Positions 6,757 to 16,269 of a stretch of DNA of 64,000 nucleotides are shown piece after piece. The stretch lies in NCBI GenBank assembly GCA_029863175.1, contig JAOTVX010000012.1, positions 1 through 64,000 of the forward strand, given 5' to 3'. The position numbers and the translations under genes were made by a program. Each line of letters starts with the position of its first letter. The first letter of the stretch is position 1. The notes below the pieces were generated by a model. The model was not told the DNA's origin and searched no databases. It was given only the letters and a program-made list of their open reading frames with translations. Source of the stretch: Betaproteobacteria bacterium. Lineage in GTDB: Bacteria; Pseudomonadota; Gammaproteobacteria; Burkholderiales; SG8-41.

Positions 6757-9700
6757 ATGAACGAAAAAGAATTCCACGGCACGCCGGTGGAGGAGCTCGT
6801 CACCCGCTTTCAGACGCACCTCGACCGGGGCCTGACCCAGCAAGAGGCGCAGGATCGCCTCCTGAAACTCGGCCCCAATGAACTCACGGAGAAGCCTCGG
6901 CCGGGCTTTCTCGCGCTGCTGTGGGGCCAGTTCAACAATTACCTCGTGATCATCCTGATCGTCGCCGCCCTCGTCGCGCTCGCGCTCGGTGAGTGGGTCG
7001 ATTCCATCGCCATCATGATCATCGTGGTGCTGAACGCGGTGGTTGGCGTCATACAGGAGTCGAAGGCGGAACAGGCCCTTGCGGCGCTCAAGAAGATGTC
7101 GGCGCCCAATGCCCAGGTCATACGCGACGGCGGCCAGATGACGATCCCGGGCCGCGAACTCGTTCCGGGTGATATGGTCCTCCTGGAGGCAGGCAATTAC
7201 GTTCCCGCCGACATGCGCCTCGTCACGAGCTTCAACCTCAAGGTCGAAGAGGCCTCGCTGACGGGGGAATCGGTGCCCGCGGAGAAGAACGCGGCGGCGG
7301 TGCTGGACAAGGACATACCCCTCGGCGACCGCAAGAATTCCGCCTTCATGAGCACGATGGTGACCTACGGCCGCGGCAAGGGGCTCGTGACGGGCACGGG
7401 CATGCACACGCAGATCGGCTTGATCGCCGAGATGATCCAGTCCTACGAGGACGAAGACACGCCCCTGCAGCAGAAGCTGGCGCAGCTCGGCAAGGTTCTC
7501 GGCACGATCGTCATCTTCATCTGCGCGTTCGTCTTTGTCTACGGCCTCACCCGGGACACGAAGGTGACGGATATCTTCACGGTCGGGCTCCTCAACTACC
7601 TCCAGGCCGAGCAGAAGGACATCGTCAATCTCTTCATGACCGCGGTGAGTCTCGCGATCGCGGCCATCCCCGAAGGTCTCCCGGCCATCGTGACCATCTG
7701 TCTCGCGCTGGGGATGCAGCAGATGGTCAAGCGCCATGCCTTGATCCGCAAGCTGCCCGCTGTGGAAACGCTCGGGTGTGCGACGGTCATTTGCTCCGAC
7801 AAGACGGGCACGCTGACCCAGAACGAGATGACTGTCGTCCAGGGATGGGTCGGGGGAAAGCGGTTCCGGGTCACGGGAGAAGGATACAACCCCACCGGGC
7901 AGTTCTCCGTGGACGACCGGCCATTCGATACGCGCACCGACGCGGACGCCACCGTGCTTCTGCACGGGGCGCTGCTCTGCAACGACGCGAAACTGGGCGA
8001 AAAGACGGACGAAACGGGCAGGCAGTCGTGGCAGATCATCGGCGACCCCACGGAAGGCGCCATGGTCGTCGTCGCCACGAAAGCCGGACACGGGCGGGAT
8101 GAACTGGAAAAAGCGATGCCCCGGGTCCAGGAGATTCCGTTCGACTCGGACCGGAAGCGCATGACGACGATCCACAGCCCCGATGCCGCTCACGGCCAGG
8201 CTTTGGGCGCGAGTTTCCGCTATCCGCAACACGTCGCCTTCGTCAAGGGCGCGCCCGATGTGCTGCTCGACCTCTGCAACCACGTCCAGGAATCGGGCCA
8301 GCTCGTTTCCCTGACGGAGGCGAAGCGCAAGGAGATCCTCGATCAGAACCGCGACCTCGCGAGTAACGCGCTGCGCGTGCTGGGCGTGGCCTATCGCCCC
8401 TTGGACATCGTCCCCGACACCTGCACCCCCGAGACGATCGAGAAAGAACTTACCTTCGTCGGACTGCTGGGCATGATCGACCCGGCGCGACCGGAGGTCA
8501 TGGACGCGGTGAAGGTGGCGAATGGGGCCGGGCTGAAAAGCGTCATGGTCACCGGCGATCACAAGGAAACCGCCGAGGCCATCGCGCGGCAAATCGGCGT
8601 GCTGACGAAAGGCGGCCTGGTGCTGACCGGTCCGGAAATCGAGAAGCTCAGCGACGAGGAGCTGGCGGCCAAAGCGGACACGCTTCAGGTGTGCTGCCGG
8701 GTCTCGCCCCAGCACAAGACGCGGATCGTCGATGCCATGAAGTCGCGCGACCATGTGGTGGCGATGACAGGGGACGGCGTAAACGACGCCCCGGCCCTGA
8801 AGCGGGCGAACATCGGCGTAGCAATGGGCATCACGGGAACGGACGTCTCCAAGCAGACGGCCGACATGGTCCTCACGGATGATAATTTTGCGAGCATCGT
8901 GTCGGCCATCGAGCAGGGGCGGATCATCTATTCCAACATCCGCAAGTTCGTGTACTTCCTGCTCGCCTGCAATGCCGGAGAAATCCTGATCATATTCGGC
9001 TCGATGCTGCTCGGCCTGCCCCTGCCCTTGAGGCCGGTGCATCTCCTGTGGCTGAACCTCGTGAGTGACGGCGCTCCCGCTCTCGCGCTGGGCATGGAAA
9101 AGGGCGATCCGGACATCATGAAGTATCCGCCGCGACCGCCCAGGGAGCCGATCATCAATCGCGACATGGCGATCGGCATCGGCGTCATCGCCGTGGTCGA
9201 CGCCATCGCCATACTGTTGGCGTTCTATTTCGGCTTGCAGCGCTATCCCGGGCACCTCGAGGCGGCACAGACCATCGCTTTCGCCACCCTGTGCACGTCC
9301 GAGCTCATCCGTGCCTATACCGCCCGCTCCGAGTACCACAGCGTCTTCTCCATCGGCGTGTTCTCCAACAAGTGGATGAACTGGGCGGTGTTGGCGTCAT
9401 TTGTGCTGGTGCTGGCGGTGGTGTACGTGCCGTTCCTGAGGCCTTTCTTCGACACGGTGCCGCTGACGCCCAGCGACTGGCTCTTCATGTTCCCCTTCTT
9501 CTTCGCCTCGCCGATCGCCATGGAACTGCTCAAGGTGTACTTCCGGGCAAGGGCCGTAACGCCGGCGGGCAAGGAGCAGACTCCTTCATCCGGCACGCCT
9601 GTCGCCGGGCTAGCGCAGCAGAGCGCGACTCGCGCATCCGTCTCGCGCCACTTTTCAGGAGGGGACGCCATGCTCAAAGTACTGGTCCCGGTCGACGGTT

Positions 9701-10179
9701 CCCGCAATGGCGAGTTCGCAATAAAGCATGTGATCAAGCAATTCATGAACAACACGGCGATGGAGATACACCTGCTGAACGTACAGCCGCCGTTTAGCAG
9801 GCACATCGCGCGCTTTGTGAGCAGAAAGGCGCTGCACGACCACCACCGCGATGAGGCCGAAAAAGCGCTGCGCCCAGTCCGGCAAACGCTCGACGCCTTT
9901 GGCATTCCCTACTCGGTGCACACCGTAGTGGGTGATCGGGCGAAATCGATCACCGATGCGGCCCGCCGCCTGCGCTGCGACCAGATCGTATTGAGCACCG
10001 CGCGCAAGAACTCGCTGACCCGGCTGGTGGAGAATTCGCTCACCAACAAGGTGCTCGAGCTCACCCCGGTCCCGGTCGAGGTGATCGCCGGCGATGCGGT
10101 GTCGAAATACGAGCGCTACGGTATTCCGGCCGCGATCGCCGCGCTGCTCGGCTTGTTATTGGCGGCGGTTGTGGAGTAA
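6757..10179 (+). CDS. P-type cation-transporting ATPase fused to a universal stress protein domain
   Basis: A 1140-residue membrane pump. Residues about 1-70 are a cation ATPase N-terminal domain, followed by M1-M2, the actuator loop with LTGESVP, the M4 motif IPEGLPA, the phosphorylation site CSDKTGTLTQNEM, nucleotide-domain KGAPD, the hinge TGDGVNDAPALKRA, and C-terminal helices. The PEGLPA/M6 sequence NLVSDGAPALALG resembles SERCA/PMA-type Ca2+/Mn2+ pumps. After a linker, about residues 972-1120 form a UspA domain (KVLVPVDGSRNGEFAIKHV; GDRAKSITDAARR), and a final hydrophobic helix ends the chain. The start is the ATG after TCCAGGAGG. An internal Shine-Dalgarno and ATG at 9670 could make the Usp part on its own. 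Confidence 0.92.
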   Translation: MNEKEFHGTPVEELVTRFQTHLDRGLTQQEAQDRLLKLGPNELTEKPRPGFLALLWGQFNNYLVIILIVAALVALALGEWVDSIAIMIIVVLNAVVGVIQESKAEQALAALKKMSAPNAQVIRDGGQMTIPGRELVPGDMVLLEAGNYVPADMRLVTSFNLKVEEASLTGESVPAEKNAAAVLDKDIPLGDRKNSAFMSTMVTYGRGKGLVTGTGMHTQIGLIAEMIQSYEDEDTPLQQKLAQLGKVLGTIVIFICAFVFVYGLTRDTKVTDIFTVGLLNYLQAEQKDIVNLFMTAVSLAIAAIPEGLPAIVTICLALGMQQMVKRHALIRKLPAVETLGCATVICSDKTGTLTQNEMTVVQGWVGGKRFRVTGEGYNPTGQFSVDDRPFDTRTDADATVLLHGALLCNDAKLGEKTDETGRQSWQIIGDPTEGAMVVVATKAGHGRDELEKAMPRVQEIPFDSDRKRMTTIHSPDAAHGQALGASFRYPQHVAFVKGAPDVLLDLCNHVQESGQLVSLTEAKRKEILDQNRDLASNALRVLGVAYRPLDIVPDTCTPETIEKELTFVGLLGMIDPARPEVMDAVKVANGAGLKSVMVTGDHKETAEAIARQIGVLTKGGLVLTGPEIEKLSDEELAAKADTLQVCCRVSPQHKTRIVDAMKSRDHVVAMTGDGVNDAPALKRANIGVAMGITGTDVSKQTADMVLTDDNFASIVSAIEQGRIIYSNIRKFVYFLLACNAGEILIIFGSMLLGLPLPLRPVHLLWLNLVSDGAPALALGMEKGDPDIMKYPPRPPREPIINRDMAIGIGVIAVVDAIAILLAFYFGLQRYPGHLEAAQTIAFATLCTSELIRAYTARSEYHSVFSIGVFSNKWMNWAVLASFVLVLAVVYVPFLRPFFDTVPLTPSDWLFMFPFFFASPIAMELLKVYFRARAVTPAGKEQTPSSGTPVAGLAQQSATRASVSRHFSGGDAMLKVLVPVDGSRNGEFAIKHVIKQFMNNTAMEIHLLNVQPPFSRHIARFVSRKALHDHHRDEAEKALRPVRQTLDAFGIPYSVHTVVGDRAKSITDAARRLRCDQIVLSTARKNSLTRLVENSLTNKVLELTPVPVEVIAGDAVSKYERYGIPAAIAALLGLLLAAVVE
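9657..9672 (+). promoter_or_regulatory. Internal ribosome binding site inside the ATPase-Usp fusion
   Basis: AGGAGGGG followed five bases later by an in-frame ATG (9670) occurs exactly at the boundary between the ATPase linker and the universal stress domain (MLKVLVPVDGS). The site looks like a normal gene start, so the Usp protein may be made separately as well as in the fusion. Confidence 0.5.
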
Positions 10180-10557
10180 CGCGGCGCCGACGCAAGACTC
10201 GAACCACAGCCGCTCCGCCTTGCTCGGTCAGCCGAGGATCGAGGTTTCGCGCGCGAATCTTGAGCCTTGCCGCTGCGCGGTCAGAGGCCGCGGGCTCGAG
10301 TCCGGCCTGTTCCCGCTTCACCGCAAGCGGAGTCACAGGCCTAGCCCTCCGGCCACGTCATCCGGGAAAAACGGCTGGAAGAGATCGCCGTCAAGGTCGT
10401 TCCAGTCAAGACGTGACCCTCCTCCGGTCACCGGTCACGGGTCACTGGTCACCTGTCTAACGATCGTCTGAGCGGTATCGTCTCTCTCCGCCGCGCGGCA
10501 TCGCGTGGCCTCCGCTAATGCCGGCCCTATAATATGGATCGGCTCCAGGAGAACTTC
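10180..10557. other. Gap without recognised gene
   Basis: No coding region could be supported. Around 10,420-10,457 there is a short tandem of (G)GTCACCGGTCACGGGTCAC-type units, one of the intergenic repeat types of this genome. The end of the gap should contain the promoter of the enoyl-CoA hydratase gene (TATAAT-like at about 10,527), which was not defined further. Confidence 0.4.
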
Positions 10558-11367
10558 ATGACGATCATTGAACCGGCATCGGCGGGCACTGGGAACGGCC
10601 TCCTCCTGCGAGCGGACGCGGACGGCGTCGCGACGCTCACCTTGAACCGGCCGGCACAATTCAATTCCCTGTCTGCCGCTCTGCTCATCGAAATGCAAAC
10701 CGCGGTCGACGAGCTCGCCAGCGATAAGTCCCTGCGGGTGGTGGTCATCGCCGGCGCCGGCAAGGCCTTCTGCGCCGGTCATGATCTGAAGGAGTTGCGC
10801 GCCCACCGGGACCGCCGCTTCGTGCAGGACGTGTTCGAGCGCTTCAGCCACGTGATGGTGAGCCTTACGCGCCTGCCTCAGCCCGTCATCGCGCGTGTCC
10901 ACGGCCCTGCGTTTGCCGGGGGCTGCCAGCTCGTCGCGCAATGCGACCTGGCGGTCGCTTCGACTGCCGCGACGTTTGCCACCTCAGGAATCAATTATGG
11001 ACTTTTTTGCAACACACCCGGCGTATCCCTTGCGCGCAATGTACCGCGTAAGCGGGCGCTGGAAATGCTTCTCACCGGCGAGGCCATCGACGCGGACACC
11101 GCGCTTAACTATGGCCTGGTCAATCGCGTTGCTCCGCCGGAACGCCTCGACGAAGAAATCGCCACCCTGACGAGGTCCATCCTCGACAAGACACCGATCG
11201 CGGTCAGCGCCGGCAAGCACCTGTTCTACCGGCAGGTCGAGACAGACCTGGAAGAAGCCTACCGCCTCGCGACCGAAGCGATGGTCGAGAACATGATGAC
11301 CGAGGATGCCGCAGAGGGCATCGACGCGTTTGCGCAGAAGCGCCAGCCCATCTGGAAAAACAAGTGA
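10558..11367 (+). CDS. Enoyl-CoA hydratase/isomerase family protein
   Basis: A 269-residue crotonase-fold protein. It shows VATLTLNRPAQFNSLS, the oxyanion-hole strand VVVIAGAGKAFCAGHDLKEL, and the second oxyanion element VHGPAFAGGCQLVAQCDLAV. The usual catalytic Glu positions are not obvious (GINYGLFCNTPGVSLAR), as in the ECHDC3-like branch, so hydration of enoyl-CoA is not assured. The start is the ATG after CCAGGAG. It stands alone, flanked by repeat DNA on its 3' side. Confidence 0.88.
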   Translation: MTIIEPASAGTGNGLLLRADADGVATLTLNRPAQFNSLSAALLIEMQTAVDELASDKSLRVVVIAGAGKAFCAGHDLKELRAHRDRRFVQDVFERFSHVMVSLTRLPQPVIARVHGPAFAGGCQLVAQCDLAVASTAATFATSGINYGLFCNTPGVSLARNVPRKRALEMLLTGEAIDADTALNYGLVNRVAPPERLDEEIATLTRSILDKTPIAVSAGKHLFYRQVETDLEEAYRLATEAMVENMMTEDAAEGIDAFAQKRQPIWKNK

Positions 11368-11503
11368 TGATTACTGGTGATGGGAACTGGTGATGAAAAA
11401 TGGTGATGAGAGCCACCACCAAGCTGAGGGATGAAGGATGAGGGATGAGCGATGACATAATGATAATGAATCTGTGTGTATCTGCGTTTATCTGCGGCTA
11501 AAT
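11368..11503. repeat. GGTGATG array and TCTGCGTTTA repeat
   Basis: Directly after the hydratase stop runs an array of (A/C)TGGTGATGNNAA units (11,368-11,415), a run of GAGGGATGA units (11,434-11,453), and then TCTGTGTGTATCTGCG TTTATCTGCGGCTAA with a 10-base period (11,470-11,501). The first unit overlaps the TGA stop codon. Confidence 0.8.
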
Positions 11504-11561
11504 TTGGCGTTTTCGCAATGCGGGTTTCTCGGCTTGCGAATCGCGATAAACTGGCTGCCGC

Positions 11562-12320
11562 ATGAGTGCCGAACAGGCTTTTCCCACGATCGTCTCCGTA
11601 AGCATCCGCGCCCCGTTCGCCTGGCTCGCCGCAGGCTGGCAGGACTTTCGCGCCGCGCCGGGTGCGAGCCTGTTCTACGGCCTTGCCTTTGTCGGCATGG
11701 GGTTTCTTCTCAACGCGCTCTTCGCCTCGCGCCCGCACATCACGCTGGCGCTCGGCACCGGCTTCACGCTAATCGGTCCATTTCTCACAATCGGGATCTA
11801 TGATCTTTCGCGTCGGCGCCAGCGCGGCGAGAAGCCGCAACTCGCTGCGAGTCTCAGCGCGTGGCGAGCCAACCCGGGCGCAATCGGCTTCTACGCGATC
11901 ATCCTGCTGCTGCTGTTCGCGGGCTGGGCCCGCGTCTCGGTCTTGCTCGTCGCGCTTCTCTTCGAGGGCTCCATGCCGAGCGTCGCAACCTTTCTGCAAC
12001 ATCTCGTGTTCTCCGGAGAAAATGCAGCGTTCCTGGTCATCTATATCGGCGTCGGCGCCGGTTTCGCGCTGCTGGTGTTCGCCCTGAGCGTAGTGTCCAT
12101 CCCGCTCATGATGGACCGCGGTACCGATACCGTGACTGCGATGATCGCGAGCTTTCTCGCGCTCACGCGCAGCTTCCCTGCAATGCTGGTATGGGCCGCC
12201 TTGATCGCGGCGCTCGTCTTCGCCGGGCTTGCGACGTTCTACCTCGGGCTTGCGCTCACCGGCCCGCTGGTCGGCCATGCTACCTGGCACGCCTACCGCG
12301 CGGCCGTGGCCCCCCGCTAG
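11562..12320 (+). CDS. DUF2189 domain membrane protein
   Basis: A 252-residue polytopic protein with six predicted hydrophobic segments. The family motifs are WLAAGWQDFRAAPGASLFYG near residue 22 and the helix pair around FYAIILLLLFAGWAR; YDLSRRRQRGEKP lies in the first cytoplasmic loop. DUF2189 is a conserved proteobacterial inner-membrane family of unknown role, sometimes encoded next to cytochrome oxidase genes. No such genes are adjacent. Confidence 0.85.
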   Translation: MSAEQAFPTIVSVSIRAPFAWLAAGWQDFRAAPGASLFYGLAFVGMGFLLNALFASRPHITLALGTGFTLIGPFLTIGIYDLSRRRQRGEKPQLAASLSAWRANPGAIGFYAIILLLLFAGWARVSVLLVALLFEGSMPSVATFLQHLVFSGENAAFLVIYIGVGAGFALLVFALSVVSIPLMMDRGTDTVTAMIASFLALTRSFPAMLVWAALIAALVFAGLATFYLGLALTGPLVGHATWHAYRAAVAPR

Positions 12321-12354
12321 TGTGCTGTCCCGTAAATACCCGGCATCAGTCGGA

Positions 12355-12690
12355 ACCGTGCTCTTATCAGCGGCCAATAAACCTGGTTCCGGGTTCAATG
12401 TTCCGGGTTCCGCGTTCCGGGTTTCTTATATGTAGATCTGTATTTATCGGCGTCCATCGGCGGCTAATAAACCTGGTTCTGGGTTCCTAGTTGTAGATCT
12501 GTATTTATCGGCGTGTATCAGCGTCCATCAGCGGCTAATAAATCTGTTTCTGAGTTCTGAGTTCTGAGTTCTGAGTTCTGAGTTCTGAGTTCGGGGTTCC
12601 GTGTTTCTTGTATGTGTAGATCTGCGTTTATCTGCGTTTATCTGCGGCTAAACTCGGGGTTTAACCGCAATAGGTTTCACGTTTCACGTT
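12355..12690. repeat. Dense composite repeat block
   Basis: At least four repeat types lie side by side: ATCGGCGTCCATCGGCGGCTAATAA units (three sets: about 12,360, 12,446 and 12,510), ACCTGGTTCCGGGTTC units, a tandem TTCTGAGT octamer repeated about six times (12,549-12,598), TCTGCGTTTA units (about 12,620-12,655), and TTTCACG x3 (12,674-12,695) running into the 3' end of htpG. The 10-base rhythm is obvious on reading. No gene lies here. Confidence 0.85.
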
Positions 12691-14610
12691 TCACGGATTT
12701 TTCCCCGCCATCTCCAGCAGCAGCTGATTCATCCGCTTGACGAAACCGGCGGGATCCTCGAGCGTGCCGCCCTCGGCGAGCAGCGCCTGGTCGTAGAGGA
12801 CTTGCGACAAATCCTTGAACCGCGCCTCGTCGCTCTCGACCTTCAACCGGTCCAGCAGGCGGTGGTGCGGATTGATTTCGAGAATCGGCTTCGACGCCGG
12901 CGTCTTTTGTCCCGCGGTCTTGAGCAGGCGTTGCAGGTTGGCTGACAGATCGTGCTCGTCGGCGACGAGACACGCCGGCGAGTCGGTGAGCCGCAAGGTC
13001 ACGCGCACGTCCTTGACGCTCTCGCCCAGGGCCGTCTTCATCTTCTCGATAAGCTCCTTGAACTCGCCCGCCTCCTTTTCCTGCTCCTTCTTCTCGGCCT
13101 CGTCCTCGAGCTGGCCGAGCTCGAGCCGGCCCCGCGCGACCGACTGCAGTGCCTTGCCCTCGAACTCGGTCAAATTCGACGCGACCCATTCGTCGACGCG
13201 GTCGTACAGCAACAGCACCTCGACGCCTTTCTTGCGGAACACTTCGAGATGCGGGCTGTTACGGGCCGCAGCGAAGCTGTCGGCGGTAACGTAGTAGATC
13301 TTCCCCTGCTCCGGCTTCATGCGCGCCACGTAATCCGCGAGCGATTCGTCCTGTTCCTCCGCGTCCTTGTGCGTAGACGCGAAGCGCAAGAGCTTCGCAA
13401 TGCGCTCGCGGCTCGAAAAGTCCTCTCCGACGCCCTCCTTGAACACCCTCCCGAATTCCTTCCAGAACGTCGCGTATTTTTCCTTGTCCTTCTCAGCGAG
13501 ATCCTCGAGCATCGAGAGCACGCGCCGCACCGACCCGGCGCGGATCATCTCCACGTCCTTCGATTCCTGCAGGATCTCGCGCGAGACGTTGAGCGGAAGG
13601 TCGGCCGAATCGACGACCCCGCGCACGAAGCGGAGGTACGCCGGCATTAGGTGCTCGGCGTCGTCCATGATGAACACGCGCCGGACGTAGAGCTTGATGC
13701 CGCGCCGATGGTCGCGGTCCCAGAGGTCGAAGGGCGCGCGCGAGGGAATGTAGAGGAGCTGCGTGTACTCTTTCGTGCCCTCGACCCGGTTATGAGAGTA
13801 GGCGAGCGGTGTCTCGAAGTCGTGCGCGACGTGCTTGTAGAATTCGTGGTACTGCTCTTCGGTGATCTCCGACTTCGGCCGTGCCCACAACGCGCTCGCC
13901 TGGTTGACGGTCTCGTCCTCGCCCGTGGTGCGGTAGACCCGGTTGTCCTTGTCCCACTCCTCCTTCTTCATCACGATCGGCAGAGTGATGTGATCGGAAT
14001 ACTTTCTGATGATGGAGCGCAGCCGCTCTCCGTTCGCGAGCTCGTCCTCGCCCTCGCGTAAATGTAGCGTCACCTCGGTGCCGCGCCCGGCGCGCTCGAC
14101 CGTTTCGATGGTGTATTCGCCGCTGCCGTCAGATTCCCACCGCACCCCGTGCTCCCGGGTGAGCCCTGCGCGGCGTGTCGTCAGCGTCACCCGGTCGGCG
14201 GCGATGAACGAGGAATAGAAGCCCACGCCGAACTGTCCGATCAGGTGCGCGTCTTTGGCCTGATCGCCTGTCAGGCTCTGGAAAAAGTCGCGCGTGCCGG
14301 ATTTGGCGATGGTGCCGATCTGCTCGATCACCTCCTGGCGCGACATGCCGATGCCATTGTCCGACACGGTCACGGTGCGCGCCTTCGGGTCGAGGCTAAC
14401 GCGGATCCCGAGCTCGGGATCGTCCTCGTAGAGCGCCTTGTCGGTGAGCGCCTCAAAGCGCAGCTTGTCGCACGCGTCCGACGCGTTCGAAATCAGCTCG
14501 CGCAGGAAGATCTCCTTGTTGCTGTACAAGGAGTGCACCATCAAGTCGAGCAGCTGCTTGACTTCGGCTTGGAAGCCAAGTGTCTCGCGGGTCTGGGTTT
14601 CAGACATCAT
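12691..14610 (-). CDS. htpG: Hsp90 chaperone HtpG
   Basis: A 639-residue cytosolic ATP-dependent chaperone of normal length. The GHKL ATPase domain has [20 protein letters not shown] (catalytic Glu and Asn), DNGIGM (DxGxG box), and [11 protein letters not shown]. The middle domain includes [25 protein letters not shown] and [13 protein letters not shown]; the C-terminal dimerisation domain ends [13 protein letters not shown]. The start ATG is preceded by GGAGG. It is bordered on both sides by repeat blocks and appears to be a single-gene unit. Confidence 0.98.
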   Translation of the reverse strand: MMSETQTRETLGFQAEVKQLLDLMVHSLYSNKEIFLRELISNASDACDKLRFEALTDKALYEDDPELGIRVSLDPKARTVTVSDNGIGMSRQEVIEQIGTIAKSGTRDFFQSLTGDQAKDAHLIGQFGVGFYSSFIAADRVTLTTRRAGLTREHGVRWESDGSGEYTIETVERAGRGTEVTLHLREGEDELANGERLRSIIRKYSDHITLPIVMKKEEWDKDNRVYRTTGEDETVNQASALWARPKSEITEEQYHEFYKHVAHDFETPLAYSHNRVEGTKEYTQLLYIPSRAPFDLWDRDHRRGIKLYVRRVFIMDDAEHLMPAYLRFVRGVVDSADLPLNVSREILQESKDVEMIRAGSVRRVLSMLEDLAEKDKEKYATFWKEFGRVFKEGVGEDFSSRERIAKLLRFASTHKDAEEQDESLADYVARMKPEQGKIYYVTADSFAAARNSPHLEVFRKKGVEVLLLYDRVDEWVASNLTEFEGKALQSVARGRLELGQLEDEAEKKEQEKEAGEFKELIEKMKTALGESVKDVRVTLRLTDSPACLVADEHDLSANLQRLLKTAGQKTPASKPILEINPHHRLLDRLKVESDEARFKDLSQVLYDQALLAEGGTLEDPAGFVKRMNQLLLEMAGKNP

Positions 14611-14657
14611 TTCCTCCCTGGAACCGGTCTAAACAAATCAGTGCAACCGTTTGATCA

Positions 14658-14760
14658 TTAACCACGGAATCACACGGAATCACAACGATGAAGATTTGAA
14701 CCGGAAAATGTTCCGTATTGCAACGAAAGTTTTCGTCTGGTTCCGTGTGGTTCCGTGGCT
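14658..14760. repeat. Inverted CACACGGAA repeat pair, second locus
   Basis: TTAACCACGGAATCACACGG begins the left arm (14,658) and GGTTCCGTGTGGTTCCGTGG ends the right arm (14,760). The two arms are near-complementary over more than 25 bases, with an inner pair GGAAAATGTTCCGTATTGC / GCAACGAAAGTTTTCG. It resembles the element at 1959-2063. It lies immediately upstream of htpG. Confidence 0.8.
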
Positions 14761-14895
14761 GTGGTGTTTTTGAGGTGGATTCTGGACAGATACTGGCGGA
14801 TCTGGGGTCCGCCCCGCGAATTTCAAGGGCCTGCTGGCGGAGGGGAGCGCAGTGGGCAAACCCGACAGCGTGCCGGGCGCGGCCATGGGCCGGTA

Positions 14896-16269
14896 TCAAC
14901 CCCGCCCAGGTGAGGCGGCTATCCGCCTGGCCCAAATCAGCACCGGAACGCCCGAGAACACCATAGCGATTCCGATGATGGCGCCGATGCTGCCCGGATC
15001 GAGGCTCATTGCGTAAGTGAAGCTCGAGTAGAGCATGTAAGCGCACGCCGCAACAAACAGCAGCGGGGTCACGGGGTAAAAAGGCACCCGGAACGGGTCG
15101 CTGTTGACTGGCGCGTGGCGCCGCAGGAGAAAGAGCGAGACTGCGGTCAGCATGAAGAACAGCCAGAATGCCGGCGCAGTGTACGCCACCATGGTCTGAA
15201 ACCCGTCCGGCGTAAAGGAAGCGAGCAGTATCAGCGTGAGCGCGATTGCACCCTGCACCAGTAACGCATTTACCGGGGCGGCCGCCTGCTCGCTCCAGCG
15301 CCCGAGCGCGCTGAAGATGGCGAAATCCCGTCCCAGCGCGTAGTTCGTGCGCGCGCCCGTAAAGACTGTCGCGTTGAGCGTCGAGAGCGCAGCCGACACG
15401 ACGACGATGGAGAGTAGCCATGCGCCGCCATCGCCCCACGTCGCCCGCATCAGGTCCGCTGCGACCGCCTTCGAGGACTGCATCCCGCCCAGCCCGAGCA
15501 CGTTCAGGTAGGCGAGATTGAGCAGCAGGTAGAGCAGCGTGATCACAAAAATGCCGATCAGCAAAGCGCGGACGATGTTGCGCTTCGTGTCGCGCATTTC
15601 CGCGGTCAGATAAGCCGCCTCGTTCCAGCCGCCGTAAGTCAGCAGCACGAAGATCAGCGCGAGCCCGGAAAACCACGCTCCACCCTTTGACGGGTCGGGC
15701 GCCGGCGCTGGCGGAGCCGGCGCTGCCGCGAGACCGCCGACCACCACCGCCAGCACGGTCAGCGCCAGCGCCGTGGTGAGCATGTTCTGAACCCATTTGC
15801 TCTGCGTGGTGCCCGCAACGTTGAGCGCCGTGACGCCAAGCACCGCGAGGCCGGCGTAGAGCGCGGAGCTATGCTTGCCGAGCGGCAGGAGTGTCGTGGC
15901 GTAATCGGCAAAGACAAATGCGATCGCAGCAATCGCGCCGGTCTGGATCACCGTCATCCGCGCCCAGGCGAAAAGAAAACCAAGCCAATCGCCGTAGGCC
16001 CGCGACAGGAAATAGTATTCACCGCCGGCGTTGGGATGCGAGCTGCCCAGCTCGGCGTAGCAGAGCGCCCCGATCAGCGAGATTGCGCCGCCAATCAGCC
16101 AGAGCGCGATGAAGGCGAACGGGGTCGCGACATTGCCCGCGACAATGGAAGGCGCCTTGAAGATCCCGACGCCCACGACGATCCCGACGATCATCGCCAC
16201 CGCGTCGAATACGGTAAGCGTCGGGCGTGGCGTGGCGCCGCTCCCCGCGGGGTCGTGGTCGATCCTCAT
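14896..16269 (-). CDS. APC superfamily amino acid permease
   Basis: A 457-residue, about 12-helix transporter of the amino acid-polyamine-organocation superfamily. Helix 1 has the unwound substrate motif VGIVVGVGIFKAPSIV, helix 3 region CYAELGSSHPNAGGEYYFL, and helix 6 GGWNEAAYLTAEMRDTKRNI. The ATG at 16,269 overlaps the stop of the upstream methyltransferase gene (ATGA), so it is the last gene of the five-methyltransferase operon. The substrate is unknown; context suggests something used or made by those exported enzymes, but that is inference. Confidence 0.9.
   Translation of the reverse strand: MRIDHDPAGSGATPRPTLTVFDAVAMIVGIVVGVGIFKAPSIVAGNVATPFAFIALWLIGGAISLIGALCYAELGSSHPNAGGEYYFLSRAYGDWLGFLFAWARMTVIQTGAIAAIAFVFADYATTLLPLGKHSSALYAGLAVLGVTALNVAGTTQSKWVQNMLTTALALTVLAVVVGGLAAAPAPPAPAPDPSKGGAWFSGLALIFVLLTYGGWNEAAYLTAEMRDTKRNIVRALLIGIFVITLLYLLLNLAYLNVLGLGGMQSSKAVAADLMRATWGDGGAWLLSIVVVSAALSTLNATVFTGARTNYALGRDFAIFSALGRWSEQAAAPVNALLVQGAIALTLILLASFTPDGFQTMVAYTAPAFWLFFMLTAVSLFLLRRHAPVNSDPFRVPFYPVTPLLFVAACAYMLYSSFTYAMSLDPGSIGAIIGIAMVFSGVPVLIWARRIAASPGRG

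Noticed and set aside
6667..9339. 890-residue open frame on the minus strand
   Set aside because: It lies wholly opposite the P-type ATPase gene, has Asp/His/Arg-rich low-complexity text, no recognisable motif and no ribosome site; it is a GC-driven shadow.
10061..10336. Short minus-strand frame across the ATPase end and the gap
   Set aside because: Its Arg-rich text shows no homology and it overlaps the Usp domain coding sequence.
12355..12690. Possible CRISPR array
   Set aside because: Units are 8-12 bases and adjacent or mixed, without uniform 25-35-base repeats separated by unique spacers, and no cas genes are near.
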